From: an uncultured Alphaproteobacteria bacterium
GTDB taxonomy: Bacteria > Pseudomonadota > Alphaproteobacteria > Rickettsiales > Midichloriaceae
Direction: 5' to 3'
Length of the DNA: 32,726 bases
NCBI GenBank assembly: GCA_903887235.1
Contig: CAISOX010000109.1
Location: 1-32,726, forward strand
Position 1 is the stretch's first letter. Each line of letters opens with the position of its first letter. Positions 13,869 through 23,121 of this stretch are shown piece after piece. A program made the translations under genes and the position numbers. The notes beneath the pieces are model-generated. The model ran no database searches, was not told where the DNA came from, and saw nothing but the letters and a program-made list of their open reading frames with translations.

Positions 13869-16435
13869 GATATTTAAGGTTATTTATAATTTTCTTCTTT
13901 TTAATTTTTTTAAACAGACAAGAAGCTTATAGTTTTGATTCAATGATAGATTATGAAAACAAAACAAGAGATGGTAGCTCATGGTTTTCGCATATTGATA
14001 ATTGTTTTAGCTCTGGTAAGGCGGTATTTCAGCTATCTGTTGGTGATTTTAATAACGTCAGCATTCCGCATTATTTGAAAGAAAATAACCCTATGGATCA
14101 ATCTTCTAGAGCTGGTTGGTCAGAACTAGCTACTATAGGTAGAGCTATACTTTATATGGCTATGTTATTGGATTTTTCACCAGCCAGTATATTTGCGTTA
14201 ATTGCTATAGGTATTGAATATATTATAATGCTTGACTTATGTACTAATGCATACATCATTGCTCCTCATGAATATGCTAATATTGCGCTAGGGTATAAAT
14301 GCGATCCTACAAAAAGTGATGGTAATGTAAAATTTGTACAAGGAAATAATCCTTTACCACCTCTCACTGCTGTTGATGTGCCATTTTTTTATCATTGTGA
14401 TCCAAAATATGACCCTGGTACTGGTAAACCTAATACTGATGGTGAATTGGCTTCAAGTGATCCTGATTATAAGATGAAACTCGATAATACTTACGGTTAT
14501 ATGCAAGAAGCTTCTCCATATTGTACTAATCAGTATGGTAAATTAGTGGGGCCTGTTGCTAAGGGTGCTAGTGGCAATGGTTTTTCAAGTGATGCTCCAA
14601 CAGATTTGAAAAAATTGTCTAGTGGACATGTTTTAGTATATCATACAAGCATTTGGGAGAGATTATTTGGTAAGAATGGAGATTGGACTGATGCGTTTAC
14701 TTGGATTGTTGATGGATTTGTAGATCAACATGATTCATGTGCTTTTCAAAAAGGAGGAACGCTTTTTGATATAACTGGAAGTAGTCCAACTCAGGGGTCT
14801 TTCGATTTTATAGGTTATTATAGATTTAACTCTGATATTGGTAAGGTTCAATTATGCGTTGCTGCGCCGTATACGTTATTTCCTGTTAAAATTGGTTGTA
14901 CCTATGTTCCTCCACCAGTGAGTTTAGTGGATGTGCCTAATTTAAATGTTGGAGAGGGTACAAGATGTGAATACTTTAGTAACGGCAGAACGGATTTAAA
15001 AAGTTTGGGATTATATCTAAATAAGGAAGGGGTGCCTGATGATGAACATGGTAATAAAAAATCAGTTTCAAGTTTTTTAATGAGTGAGGTGCATGTTACG
15101 AGTACTACAGTTGGTTGTATTTTAGATTTGCTTGAGAGAGTATTTATAAATCCTAATTCTGAGTCAGGGTTTTTTACAGAAATCCAAAAAAATCTTAAAA
15201 AAATTGTTCTTGCGGCGATAACTTTGTATTTATGTCTTACAGGAATCAAAATAATGAATTCTGGAGGAACTTTAAAGAGAAGTGATTATTTAATGTTTGC
15301 TATTAAATTGGCGCTGGTTGTTTATTTTACCTTGGGTAACGCGTGGTTTGCCGTGGATGAAAAAGGAAATAAAGTTGGAATTTATTATGGTATAATCGAT
15401 GGGTCTCAACAAATAGCTAGTTATTTTATGGAAGCGCAAAATATGTCAGACCCTTTGGGACATTGTAGATTTCAGTATGGAAGTGAACAATTATTGAGCC
15501 AAAGAGATATATCGGCTACAGGTGACATTTCTCCTACTGCAGGTGCTAATGGCGTTGTTAAAATGACGGTGTGGGATTTAATTGATTGTAGATTAATAAA
15601 CTATTTAAATATGGGAACCTGTAATTATTCATTTGCTGGACTTATTGCAATATGGTCAATTACTGCGTTAGTTTTGGTTAGTGGTATAGGTTTTGTATTG
15701 TGTATAGCGATGTTTATTTATACGTATATGTTACTGAAGATTATTTTTAAATTTACGCACATATTTATCCTTTCAATGTTCTCGATTACTATATTGGTTG
15801 CTGTATCTCCTATTATGATAACTTTTGCATTATTTGATTTTACAAAAGGTATTTATGATACATGGTCTAAGATGCTTTTGGGGTACATTATTTATCCTGG
15901 ATTGCATTTTGCTTTCATTGCATTGATGCTTGCAACGTTTGATAATATTTATTTTGGAGATCTAAAAATGGATACTGGATCACCTAGTATTTTTGAGCAA
16001 TGTAAAGAGAAAGGTTCATCAGAAAGTCCTATATGTGCAATTGCGAACAATGTTAGTGATAATAATACTGTAGACAAGGCCATGAAAGATATGTGCGATA
16101 TGGATATTGGGCATATAATAAAAGGTTTGTATGAGACGACTGATTTATGGATATTAGGTACATTTACTAAAATGAGCTCTTCTGTGGTAGATGCGCTATT
16201 TTTAACAATGCTCAAATTAGCATTGATGGCATTTTTATTCTTCATGTTAATGAATACAATTTCTACATTTTTTGCTTATTTAACTGGTGTTGAATCTGTT
16301 GCTGGGCTCGCTAAGGGAGATTTGTCAGGAGCATTTAAAAAAGCATTTGGGACAATGGCTAAAAGTCCACTCAAGGCGGTTAAAAAAGCTGTAAGTAAAG
16401 GAGGTGACGGTGGTAAGAAAGGTGGTAGTAAATGA
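13865..16435 (+). CDS. virB6: VirB6-like type IV secretion protein (first of three)
   Basis: An 856-residue inner-membrane channel protein, far longer than the ~300-residue VirB6 of Agrobacterium, as is usual in Rickettsiales. A signal-like hydrophobic N-terminus (RLFIIFFFLIFLNRQEAYS) and a hydrophobic segment near 85-125 precede a large Cys-containing domain, probably periplasmic. The TrbL/VirB6 core starts near residue 440 (KKIVLAAITLYLCLTGIKIM) and continues through several membrane segments to ~800, ending TFFAYLTGVESVAGLAKGDL. The basic tail is rich in K and G (KKAVSKGGDGGKKGGSK). The start overlaps virB4 by 4 bases. The large soluble part may present a surface outside the channel; that is inference. 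Confidence 0.93.
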   Translation: MRYLRLFIIFFFLIFLNRQEAYSFDSMIDYENKTRDGSSWFSHIDNCFSSGKAVFQLSVGDFNNVSIPHYLKENNPMDQSSRAGWSELATIGRAILYMAMLLDFSPASIFALIAIGIEYIIMLDLCTNAYIIAPHEYANIALGYKCDPTKSDGNVKFVQGNNPLPPLTAVDVPFFYHCDPKYDPGTGKPNTDGELASSDPDYKMKLDNTYGYMQEASPYCTNQYGKLVGPVAKGASGNGFSSDAPTDLKKLSSGHVLVYHTSIWERLFGKNGDWTDAFTWIVDGFVDQHDSCAFQKGGTLFDITGSSPTQGSFDFIGYYRFNSDIGKVQLCVAAPYTLFPVKIGCTYVPPPVSLVDVPNLNVGEGTRCEYFSNGRTDLKSLGLYLNKEGVPDDEHGNKKSVSSFLMSEVHVTSTTVGCILDLLERVFINPNSESGFFTEIQKNLKKIVLAAITLYLCLTGIKIMNSGGTLKRSDYLMFAIKLALVVYFTLGNAWFAVDEKGNKVGIYYGIIDGSQQIASYFMEAQNMSDPLGHCRFQYGSEQLLSQRDISATGDISPTAGANGVVKMTVWDLIDCRLINYLNMGTCNYSFAGLIAIWSITALVLVSGIGFVLCIAMFIYTYMLLKIIFKFTHIFILSMFSITILVAVSPIMITFALFDFTKGIYDTWSKMLLGYIIYPGLHFAFIALMLATFDNIYFGDLKMDTGSPSIFEQCKEKGSSESPICAIANNVSDNNTVDKAMKDMCDMDIGHIIKGLYETTDLWILGTFTKMSSSVVDALFLTMLKLALMAFLFFMLMNTISTFFAYLTGVESVAGLAKGDLSGAFKKAFGTMAKSPLKAVKKAVSKGGDGGKKGGSK

Positions 16436-16495
16436 TAAGTAAGAAACATAATCATTTGTATAATGTCTGTATGAAGATTTTAAGGAGATGATTAA

Positions 16496-19400
16496 ATGAA
16501 ACATATTATAAAGATCATTGTTAATAAATGCTTTTTACTATGTTTAGGATTGTTGTTGGTTTTAACTAACATCTTTTCCGGATTTGCTGAAAGTATAAAT
16601 TTTCAAGATTGCTATATGCCATGGGACTATGGAGATTCTCAAAAAAGTTATATATATGTCAGACCTCATGGAAGCAAATGTTATAAAATATGTGAAAATC
16701 AATGTAGAGAATTTGATCAACCGAGTGAATTTAGTAGTGTTGATTGCCAAAAAAGAAACGGAGATTGTCTTGAATTGTCTAAATCAAGTATACCGAACAG
16801 CTTAACTGGTGCACAATTGAATCAGGATATAATAGATGATTGTGTGGTAAAGTGCAGGAAAGGACAAATATTTTCTAGTCAATATAGGATTAAAGATGAT
16901 AGTGATTTAAATGTTTTTGGGTGGAAATGGTCAGGGTCAGATAATCAAATTTCTACACTTACGGCATGCGACACTTCAGGTGAAACTAATGATGAGTCTG
17001 TTGATTTTGCATATTTTCCAATAAATTTTGATGTTAAGCAGGGCGATAAGGTAAAATTCAGCTTAGCTAATTCAGATAGTCCTTATGGAAATACAATTTT
17101 TTTAGGTGGATTTGAAACTAAGAGAATAACGCCTGATTATTGGTACACTAAGCCTGAACAAGGAACTAAGCCAGGAAGCTGGAATGCAAGGGTTTCGCAA
17201 TGGAAGAATACAGATATTAAATTAAAAGATGGTGATTATTTAAGAGTTGCTTATGGAGGGAAATTTTTTGGTAATTACGTAGGCAAAGATAAAGGCGCTC
17301 TATTGCCATTCACTTCGGATAAAATGTATAATCCTGATAAATCAGATTTAGATTTAACATTTAATGGTTCTTGTTTTGGCGGTAAAAATTATTTTCCTGG
17401 GGAAGAATTATCAACATGTTATTACGTTTCTGACACTCAGAAGTCTTATTGTATAAATAAAAATAATCAAACCATTGATTGTTCAGGACAAAATAATAAT
17501 CAGTGTAGTGGAATATCTAGTGAAGGAATCAAAGAGCAAGATCCTACTTCTTGCTCTTTAAGAGGAACAAGAACTACATTAATTAGAAAAAGCTTAAATA
17601 TAAATGGATGGGGCGCTAGTTATGTTCCTTTAGATAAGTTTGAATTTCAAGGTTATTTAAATGGATATACCAGTACCAGCCAAGATGATATTTTTCAAAT
17701 TATGTACAAGGATGATTATACTGAGGTGACTCAATGCGATAATTCCGGTACAGGGCAGGGGAAGTGTACGAGAGAAAATCGTTGGCCACATTGTTCGGGC
17801 GCTTTAGAAGATCATTGTTGTGTCGAGCATGAAACTTTGTATTATCAACATTGTAATACATCAGTTAATGGTAATCTAATTAGGCAACTGGATAAGACAG
17901 TTGATCAACAAACTTATGATAAGGGTAGTACAATCACAAATAATGTTATTCAAAGAGATTATAGCAATAATTTTGGTGGATATGAGGTTGAGATAAGTAG
18001 AAAAGGTAGTCCATACAGAAATGGCGATGGGTTGCAATATGCTATTGCCGGTGCTGTTGGCACTGTTGGAGAAGGCAAAAATAAGAAAAATATATATCAG
18101 CCTTGGGATAAGAAATTGGTATGGAAAGATGCTAAAGATTATGTGTACGGAGATAAAAGTGATCAGGAGATTGTAATTGATAAAGATGGAGAGATATATT
18201 TTAGGATAAACCCAGATTTAATAAAGTATGGTAGAGAGTCAACATTAGGTTCGTACGGCGTCATCGTAAACAAAAAAGATACTCCAAGTAGTATCGTAAA
18301 CAAAAAAGATACTCCAAGTAGTAATATATCTAACACTATATCGGATATTGTGAATCAGGTTACTACTTTTTTTATTGGTGATGATGGTAATAAAAATAAC
18401 TCTGGTAAGGTTCAGTATATATTTAATAAATTAATTCAGAACCCTTTGATAATTAATGGGATTAGAGCTTTATTGGTTTTATATTTAGTGTATACGGGAA
18501 TTAGTTACATGATAGGGTTTGCACAAGTTTCCCAAAAAGAAGCAATGAATAGAACTTTAAAGATAGCTTTTGTCGTCATGATAATTTCGCCAAATAGTTG
18601 GACATTTTTTAATACCTATTTATTTAGTGCATTATTAAATGGCAGTATGGAATTAACTTATGATATTGTGAGGCCATTTACTGGTATTCCAACAATGGAC
18701 ATTAAAAGTGCAACACATAGTGAATTAGTACAAGCAGTTTTTGGAATGTTTGATGAAATTTTTCATCAATTATTTAATGGTGCAATATGGACAAAGATAT
18801 GGGCATTATTTTGTACAGGCTTAGTTGGGATATTGATAGGATTTTTAATAATTGTGGCAATTATAAGTTACCTAATATGTGCATTGCGTGTCATTGTTAC
18901 ATATTTGTATTCTATGATAACCTTATGCGTGTTATTTATATTAGCGCCAATTTTTATCTCTTTCATGTTATTTGAAAAGACATCTAAATTATTTAGATCG
19001 TGGATTAACAATATGATATCAATGGTATTTCAACCACTTTTTGCGTTTACGGCGCTTGCTATACTTCATCAACTTTTTATTTTAACATTGCACGCAGCTT
19101 TGAGCTTTACGGCATGCCCAACATGTTTATTATCATTTAATATATTTGGATATTATTTATGTCTACCGATACCGGGTGTAAATGTATGGTGGGTTGCTTT
19201 ATATGGTGCGCATTTCCCATTGGAGGCTACTTTTTCACCAGTTAATTTATTACTTCCAGTTTTTGCAGTGTTAATTGTTGTGCAGGCTATGGATGGAATG
19301 GTTAGATTGGCATCTGGCTTTGCAAATAAGATAGCTACAAGTAGTTTTTATGGATTTGATTTAGAAGCAGTTGCAGTAAGTGCACAGTCCTATGCTGGTG

Positions 19401-19543
19401 GTATGATTTCTAAAGCGGCTAATACTGTGTTAGGCACTGGTGATTATGCCCTGAAGGATAGATCTAAAGATAAAGGCGATGACAAAGATAATAAGAAGGG
19501 TGATGATAAAAAAGGAAACTCAGATAAGGTTCAGAGGAAATAA
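16496..19543 (+). CDS. virB6: VirB6-like type IV secretion protein (second of three)
   Basis: A 1015-residue VirB6 paralogue. A hydrophobic signal-like N-terminus (CFLLCLGLLLVLTNIFSGFAE) leads into a ~600-residue Cys-rich domain with repeated CxxxC-type patterns (KCYKICENQCREF, CVVKCRKG, HCSGALEDHCCVEHE), suggesting disulfides in the periplasm. The TrbL/VirB6 core starts near 645 (INGIRALLVLYLVYTGISYM) and runs to ~960. The tail, KDKGDDKDNKKGDDKKGN, is highly charged. A perfect 30-bp tandem duplication encodes two copies of IVNKKDTPSS between the soluble domain and the core. AAGGAG at 16482-16487 is an ideal ribosome site 8 bases before the ATG. The stop overlaps the next start (TAATG). Confidence 0.93.
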   Translation: MKHIIKIIVNKCFLLCLGLLLVLTNIFSGFAESINFQDCYMPWDYGDSQKSYIYVRPHGSKCYKICENQCREFDQPSEFSSVDCQKRNGDCLELSKSSIPNSLTGAQLNQDIIDDCVVKCRKGQIFSSQYRIKDDSDLNVFGWKWSGSDNQISTLTACDTSGETNDESVDFAYFPINFDVKQGDKVKFSLANSDSPYGNTIFLGGFETKRITPDYWYTKPEQGTKPGSWNARVSQWKNTDIKLKDGDYLRVAYGGKFFGNYVGKDKGALLPFTSDKMYNPDKSDLDLTFNGSCFGGKNYFPGEELSTCYYVSDTQKSYCINKNNQTIDCSGQNNNQCSGISSEGIKEQDPTSCSLRGTRTTLIRKSLNINGWGASYVPLDKFEFQGYLNGYTSTSQDDIFQIMYKDDYTEVTQCDNSGTGQGKCTRENRWPHCSGALEDHCCVEHETLYYQHCNTSVNGNLIRQLDKTVDQQTYDKGSTITNNVIQRDYSNNFGGYEVEISRKGSPYRNGDGLQYAIAGAVGTVGEGKNKKNIYQPWDKKLVWKDAKDYVYGDKSDQEIVIDKDGEIYFRINPDLIKYGRESTLGSYGVIVNKKDTPSSIVNKKDTPSSNISNTISDIVNQVTTFFIGDDGNKNNSGKVQYIFNKLIQNPLIINGIRALLVLYLVYTGISYMIGFAQVSQKEAMNRTLKIAFVVMIISPNSWTFFNTYLFSALLNGSMELTYDIVRPFTGIPTMDIKSATHSELVQAVFGMFDEIFHQLFNGAIWTKIWALFCTGLVGILIGFLIIVAIISYLICALRVIVTYLYSMITLCVLFILAPIFISFMLFEKTSKLFRSWINNMISMVFQPLFAFTALAILHQLFILTLHAALSFTACPTCLLSFNIFGYYLCLPIPGVNVWWVALYGAHFPLEATFSPVNLLLPVFAVLIVVQAMDGMVRLASGFANKIATSSFYGFDLEAVAVSAQSYAGGMISKAANTVLGTGDYALKDRSKDKGDDKDNKKGDDKKGNSDKVQRK
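18263..18322 (+). repeat. Perfect 30-bp tandem duplication within virB6
   Basis: Bases 18263-18292 and 18293-18322 are identical by eye (unit begins ATCGTAAACAAAAAAGATAC). The repeat is in frame and duplicates ten residues, IVNKKDTPSS, in the linker before the membrane core. Perfect identity implies a recent event. Confidence 0.95.
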
Positions 19544-22500
19544 TGACCAAAGGAAAAATGAAAATATTTTTTAAATTTTTATTATTTTTACTTTTAATGC
19601 ATAGTGTCACCTTTGCTGATATAGCTAATGCTGATGATTGCACTGGTATTGCTGATAATTATCAGGGTAGTTGTTACATGGCGTATGATTTTGGATTTTC
19701 GGCAGGAACAATGATTATTAAATCTAATTGTGGATGCAAGAAATTAGATTCAAAAGATCCAAAATGTGGGGAATGTAAGTGGAAAAAATTTGATCCAGAA
19801 TTTTTTACTAAAGGAAACACTAGTTTGGAAAGTGATGCAAATAATATAGCAATAACTGTAGAAGGTGGTTGGAAACCATGGGGAGATTTAGAAATTGATG
19901 GAAAAGATTGTAAATTTAACGCGTGTGGTGAAAGTATCGGGGGAGGTTGTTTTCCGGATGGAAAAGAGATAGATAAGGGGAATATACAGGAGAATTTACC
20001 TTGTTGTATAAAAGATGGGTATGGTATATATGGTTTAATTGCATTAAATGCTGCTGATCCTAATACTGCACAAGTATTAGGTGGTGATGATTTTAGAACT
20101 TTTAGAGTAGGGCCATTAAAAGAAACGCAATATAAACCCAGTACCTCTAGTGGGGATTCTTCTGATAATGTTACAATAAAAACGTATGTGGTAGATCATG
20201 TTGAAAGATGGGATGAAACAAGTCAATCATTTAATCAGGAGCCGATTCCGAGCGGCGGAGTAATGTATTTTAAAGTAGAAGATTCATATTATAGAGATAA
20301 CGTTGGATCTTATAAAATTAGGATTGATAATGGAGCTTTTATCAAGAAAGTAGGCTTTGTTGAAGAGTTGATTAATTTTTTTAGAAGCACATTTAAAAAA
20401 GTATCGGACATTATATATGAGAATATAGTTAAAGAATCTGGTTTTAGGACGGTAGTAAGGATATTGCTTGTGTTATTTGTGATATTTACAGTAATATTTT
20501 TTATGCTTGGTTTAATTGAAATCAATCAAACAGAGCTAATTATAAGATTGTTTAAAATTGGCGTTATATCTACTGTAATTTCTGATCCAACCTTAGATGC
20601 TATACCTGATTTATTTAGAGGACTGGTGCAGGCGACCATAGACATATCTACTATAATTATGCAGTCATCAATGATTGATCCTGTTACTAACAGACCATTA
20701 TTACCTTTTCCGGAATTAAATACTGTTTTTTCTGCATATGATGATGTTATTGAAATGGTAATATCAAAAGCTTTCAATGTTAAAATATGGGGTATATTAT
20801 TTACGAGCAAATTTTATTTAATAATTGGTATATATATCTGTGTTATTTTGATGTTTATGGGAATGTGGAGATCGTTGGTGCAATATATAATGAGCTTTTT
20901 CATATTAGCATTGTTGATTGTTTTGTTACCGATTTTTATAGTAACTATCTTATTTAAGCAAACCATTCATTTATTTGATAATTGGATAGAACAATTTATA
21001 TCTTCATGTGTGATGATGATAGTTGTAACAGCAACGGTTGCCTTGATGTTGAGCTTAATAATTACGCAATTACAAAACTTGTTATACTATTCAGTTTGTT
21101 GGGAAACTATATTTAGTTGGGAGCCGTTCGGTATTACTATAATTGATTTTAAATTTTGGAAAGCAAGCAATGATAGTGAATTTTCTAATGCTGTAACGCC
21201 GCTTAAGTTTTTTTATGTCTTAATTTCTTCTGTGTTATTTAGAGTATATATGGATTTTGTGCCTGAGCTTGTTGATGCTTTGGGTGGTGTCGCTAAAAAA
21301 CCTCTAAAAGGTATGTATGAAGGCGCAATGGCAGCATTTGATGGATTTGTTAAGGATGTTAAGGAGGAAATAAAGGATTCAAAGGCTTATGAATTGTTAA
21401 ATAAAAAAATATTGTCACCTATACAGCAAAGGATGGGGTTGATGCATTATGTTGATAGGGCATCTAATAAAATTGCTGGTACTGAGAAAGATGGTGTAAT
21501 TAAGGGTGTAAGAGATTTGGGTAAAGTGCTTGAAAAACTGGAAATAATCGATAGTACTGCCAAGGAGTGGAAGGAATCGAAAGATTGGGGTAAGGGGAAG
21601 AAAGAAGTCACTTATACAGTACCAGGATTATGGAGTAGATTTACTGGTGATATTCAAGGAGATTTAAATGTATACGATTATAGAAAGGAGCAGAGAAAAG
21701 TTGATGCTTCGATGGAGAAATTAGGGGAAAAAATGTCTGAATTTTCTAAAAATTTCGCTGAATTAAGAAAATCACTCAAAAAAGGTGATGAGCAGAAAAA
21801 TAGAGACTTAATGCAAAAAATGCTATCAGGAGATAAGAAGATTTTGGATAAGAGTGTAGAAAGATTAGATACGACATATGAGCAATTGAAAGGAGAGAAA
21901 GGTATAATCTTAAATTCAAAAGAATTGCTTGAAAGCAAGTTCGATGCTTTGGATGGTAAGCAAGGTCAATTGGATCAAGGTCGTAAAGATCTAACTGTAG
22001 AAAGGCAAAGGTTAGATGATATTCAAAAAAATGATGCAGAGTTAATGCAATTAAAGGGACAGCGTGATCCGTTAGATATAAATAAAGTAGAAGAAAGATA
22101 TCAACAGTTACTTCAAGAAAGGTTTGGCGATCAGGAAAGGGGTATAGCACAAAAACAACAGCAGTTAGAAATAGATGCGTCATCTCTTGAGCAGGAAAGG
22201 CAAAATTATGGGCAGCAACTTACTAAGCATCAGCAAAATGCTGAAGCATATAACGAAAATCTGCAAAAATTTGAAGGTGAAAGAAATTTAGTGCAACAAC
22301 AATATCAATTATATGAGGAGCAACAAAGAGTTCTTGATGGTGGCGTAAGTAAATACGAAATTGAAGATGGATTGGCAAATACTAAGGAACAAATGAACCA
22401 AACGGTTGGGTTATTTGAAAAAAGACAAGAAGAGCTTTCTAGTTCTCAAACTCAATTAGCAGAACAATTAAGACAATTAGATGATCTAAATAAAGAATTG

Positions 22501-23025
22501 GAGCAACAAAGACAATTATCAGAGCAACTTGCTAAAGAAGTACAAAAAAACAAGGGTGAAGTTACAGATGAGACGGATGCTCCGCAATTAAAACTTAATC
22601 AGGCCTTAGAGAATAGATATCAAGAGCAACAAAGTAATGTTGAGCAGTTACAAGCTCAGATTGACGAAGGAAGGGAGGCCTATAATCGAAATTTTGAAAC
22701 TCAAGTTCAGGAGTATAATAAATATTCAGAGGATATGGCAAGAGCTAAAGAGGAGGTAAGTAATACTCAATACATGTATGACCTGCAAAAATCTGAGCTA
22801 GATGCGTATAAGAGTTCTGTTCAAGATAAGTGGGGTAGTGAAGATTTGTATCTAGAGCCACAACAGCAAGCTCTTGGAGAAGTCCAAGTGCAAGAGCAGC
22901 ATCTTGAAACTGCAATGGAGAAGATAATGAAAATTCAGGAGGAAGCTGAAAGATATCAAGAAAAGATAGATCATATGAAAAAATTAGAAGAAGAAATTTT
23001 TGAAGAAATGAGAAGGATAAAATAG
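19543..23025 (+). CDS. virB6: VirB6-like type IV secretion protein with long coiled-coil tail (third of three)
   Basis: A 1160-residue VirB6 paralogue with an unusual architecture. The N-terminal signal-like segment (FFKFLLFLLLMHSVTFAD) precedes a Cys-rich domain (CGCKKLDSKDPKCGECKWKK) similar in style to the second paralogue. The membrane core starts near 302 (VVRILLVLFVIFTVIFFMLG) and ends near 590. From about 690 to the C-terminus, the protein is a long, continuous, highly charged Q/E/K-rich coiled coil (for example RQRLDDIQKNDAELMQLKGQ and QLDDLNKELEQQRQLSEQ). The coiled coil is roughly 40% of the length and absent from the other two paralogues here. The ATG at 19543 overlaps the preceding stop; an in-frame ATG at 19558 with AAAGGA just upstream is an alternative start. 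Confidence 0.93.
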   Translation: MTKGKMKIFFKFLLFLLLMHSVTFADIANADDCTGIADNYQGSCYMAYDFGFSAGTMIIKSNCGCKKLDSKDPKCGECKWKKFDPEFFTKGNTSLESDANNIAITVEGGWKPWGDLEIDGKDCKFNACGESIGGGCFPDGKEIDKGNIQENLPCCIKDGYGIYGLIALNAADPNTAQVLGGDDFRTFRVGPLKETQYKPSTSSGDSSDNVTIKTYVVDHVERWDETSQSFNQEPIPSGGVMYFKVEDSYYRDNVGSYKIRIDNGAFIKKVGFVEELINFFRSTFKKVSDIIYENIVKESGFRTVVRILLVLFVIFTVIFFMLGLIEINQTELIIRLFKIGVISTVISDPTLDAIPDLFRGLVQATIDISTIIMQSSMIDPVTNRPLLPFPELNTVFSAYDDVIEMVISKAFNVKIWGILFTSKFYLIIGIYICVILMFMGMWRSLVQYIMSFFILALLIVLLPIFIVTILFKQTIHLFDNWIEQFISSCVMMIVVTATVALMLSLIITQLQNLLYYSVCWETIFSWEPFGITIIDFKFWKASNDSEFSNAVTPLKFFYVLISSVLFRVYMDFVPELVDALGGVAKKPLKGMYEGAMAAFDGFVKDVKEEIKDSKAYELLNKKILSPIQQRMGLMHYVDRASNKIAGTEKDGVIKGVRDLGKVLEKLEIIDSTAKEWKESKDWGKGKKEVTYTVPGLWSRFTGDIQGDLNVYDYRKEQRKVDASMEKLGEKMSEFSKNFAELRKSLKKGDEQKNRDLMQKMLSGDKKILDKSVERLDTTYEQLKGEKGIILNSKELLESKFDALDGKQGQLDQGRKDLTVERQRLDDIQKNDAELMQLKGQRDPLDINKVEERYQQLLQERFGDQERGIAQKQQQLEIDASSLEQERQNYGQQLTKHQQNAEAYNENLQKFEGERNLVQQQYQLYEEQQRVLDGGVSKYEIEDGLANTKEQMNQTVGLFEKRQEELSSSQTQLAEQLRQLDDLNKELEQQRQLSEQLAKEVQKNKGEVTDETDAPQLKLNQALENRYQEQQSNVEQLQAQIDEGREAYNRNFETQVQEYNKYSEDMARAKEEVSNTQYMYDLQKSELDAYKSSVQDKWGSEDLYLEPQQQALGEVQVQEQHLETAMEKIMKIQEEAERYQEKIDHMKKLEEEIFEEMRRIK

Positions 23026-23081
23026 AGAATGATTTATTTTTATTAAATTACTTGCAAGAACTCGTAATGTTCATTATAAAT

Positions 23082-23095
23082 TTATAACGTTATAA
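23082..23095. promoter_or_regulatory. 14-bp perfect palindrome upstream of hflK
   Basis: TTATAACGTTATAA is a perfect palindrome 27 bases before the hflK start, with near-symmetry extending a few bases on each side. It lies in the only sizeable gap (96 bases) of the 21-kb gene run. It could be an operator or overlap a -10 element. Confidence 0.4.
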
Positions 23096-23121
23096 TTTTG
23101 TATTAATATTCAATTAAAGTC

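Noticed and set aside
14902-15249. 115-codon antisense open frame within the first virB6
   Set aside because: It lies entirely inside a well-supported gene, with no family features or start signal.
21776-22183. 135-codon open frame antisense to the coiled-coil part of the third virB6
   Set aside because: It arises from the compositional bias (Q/E/K-rich codons) of the sense strand and has no ribosome site or recognisable protein; the sense gene is certain.
23103-23117. TTAA-N7-TTAA resembling a CtrA box just before hflK
   Set aside because: It lacks the final C and lies only 4 bases from the start codon, so it is probably chance in AT-rich DNA.
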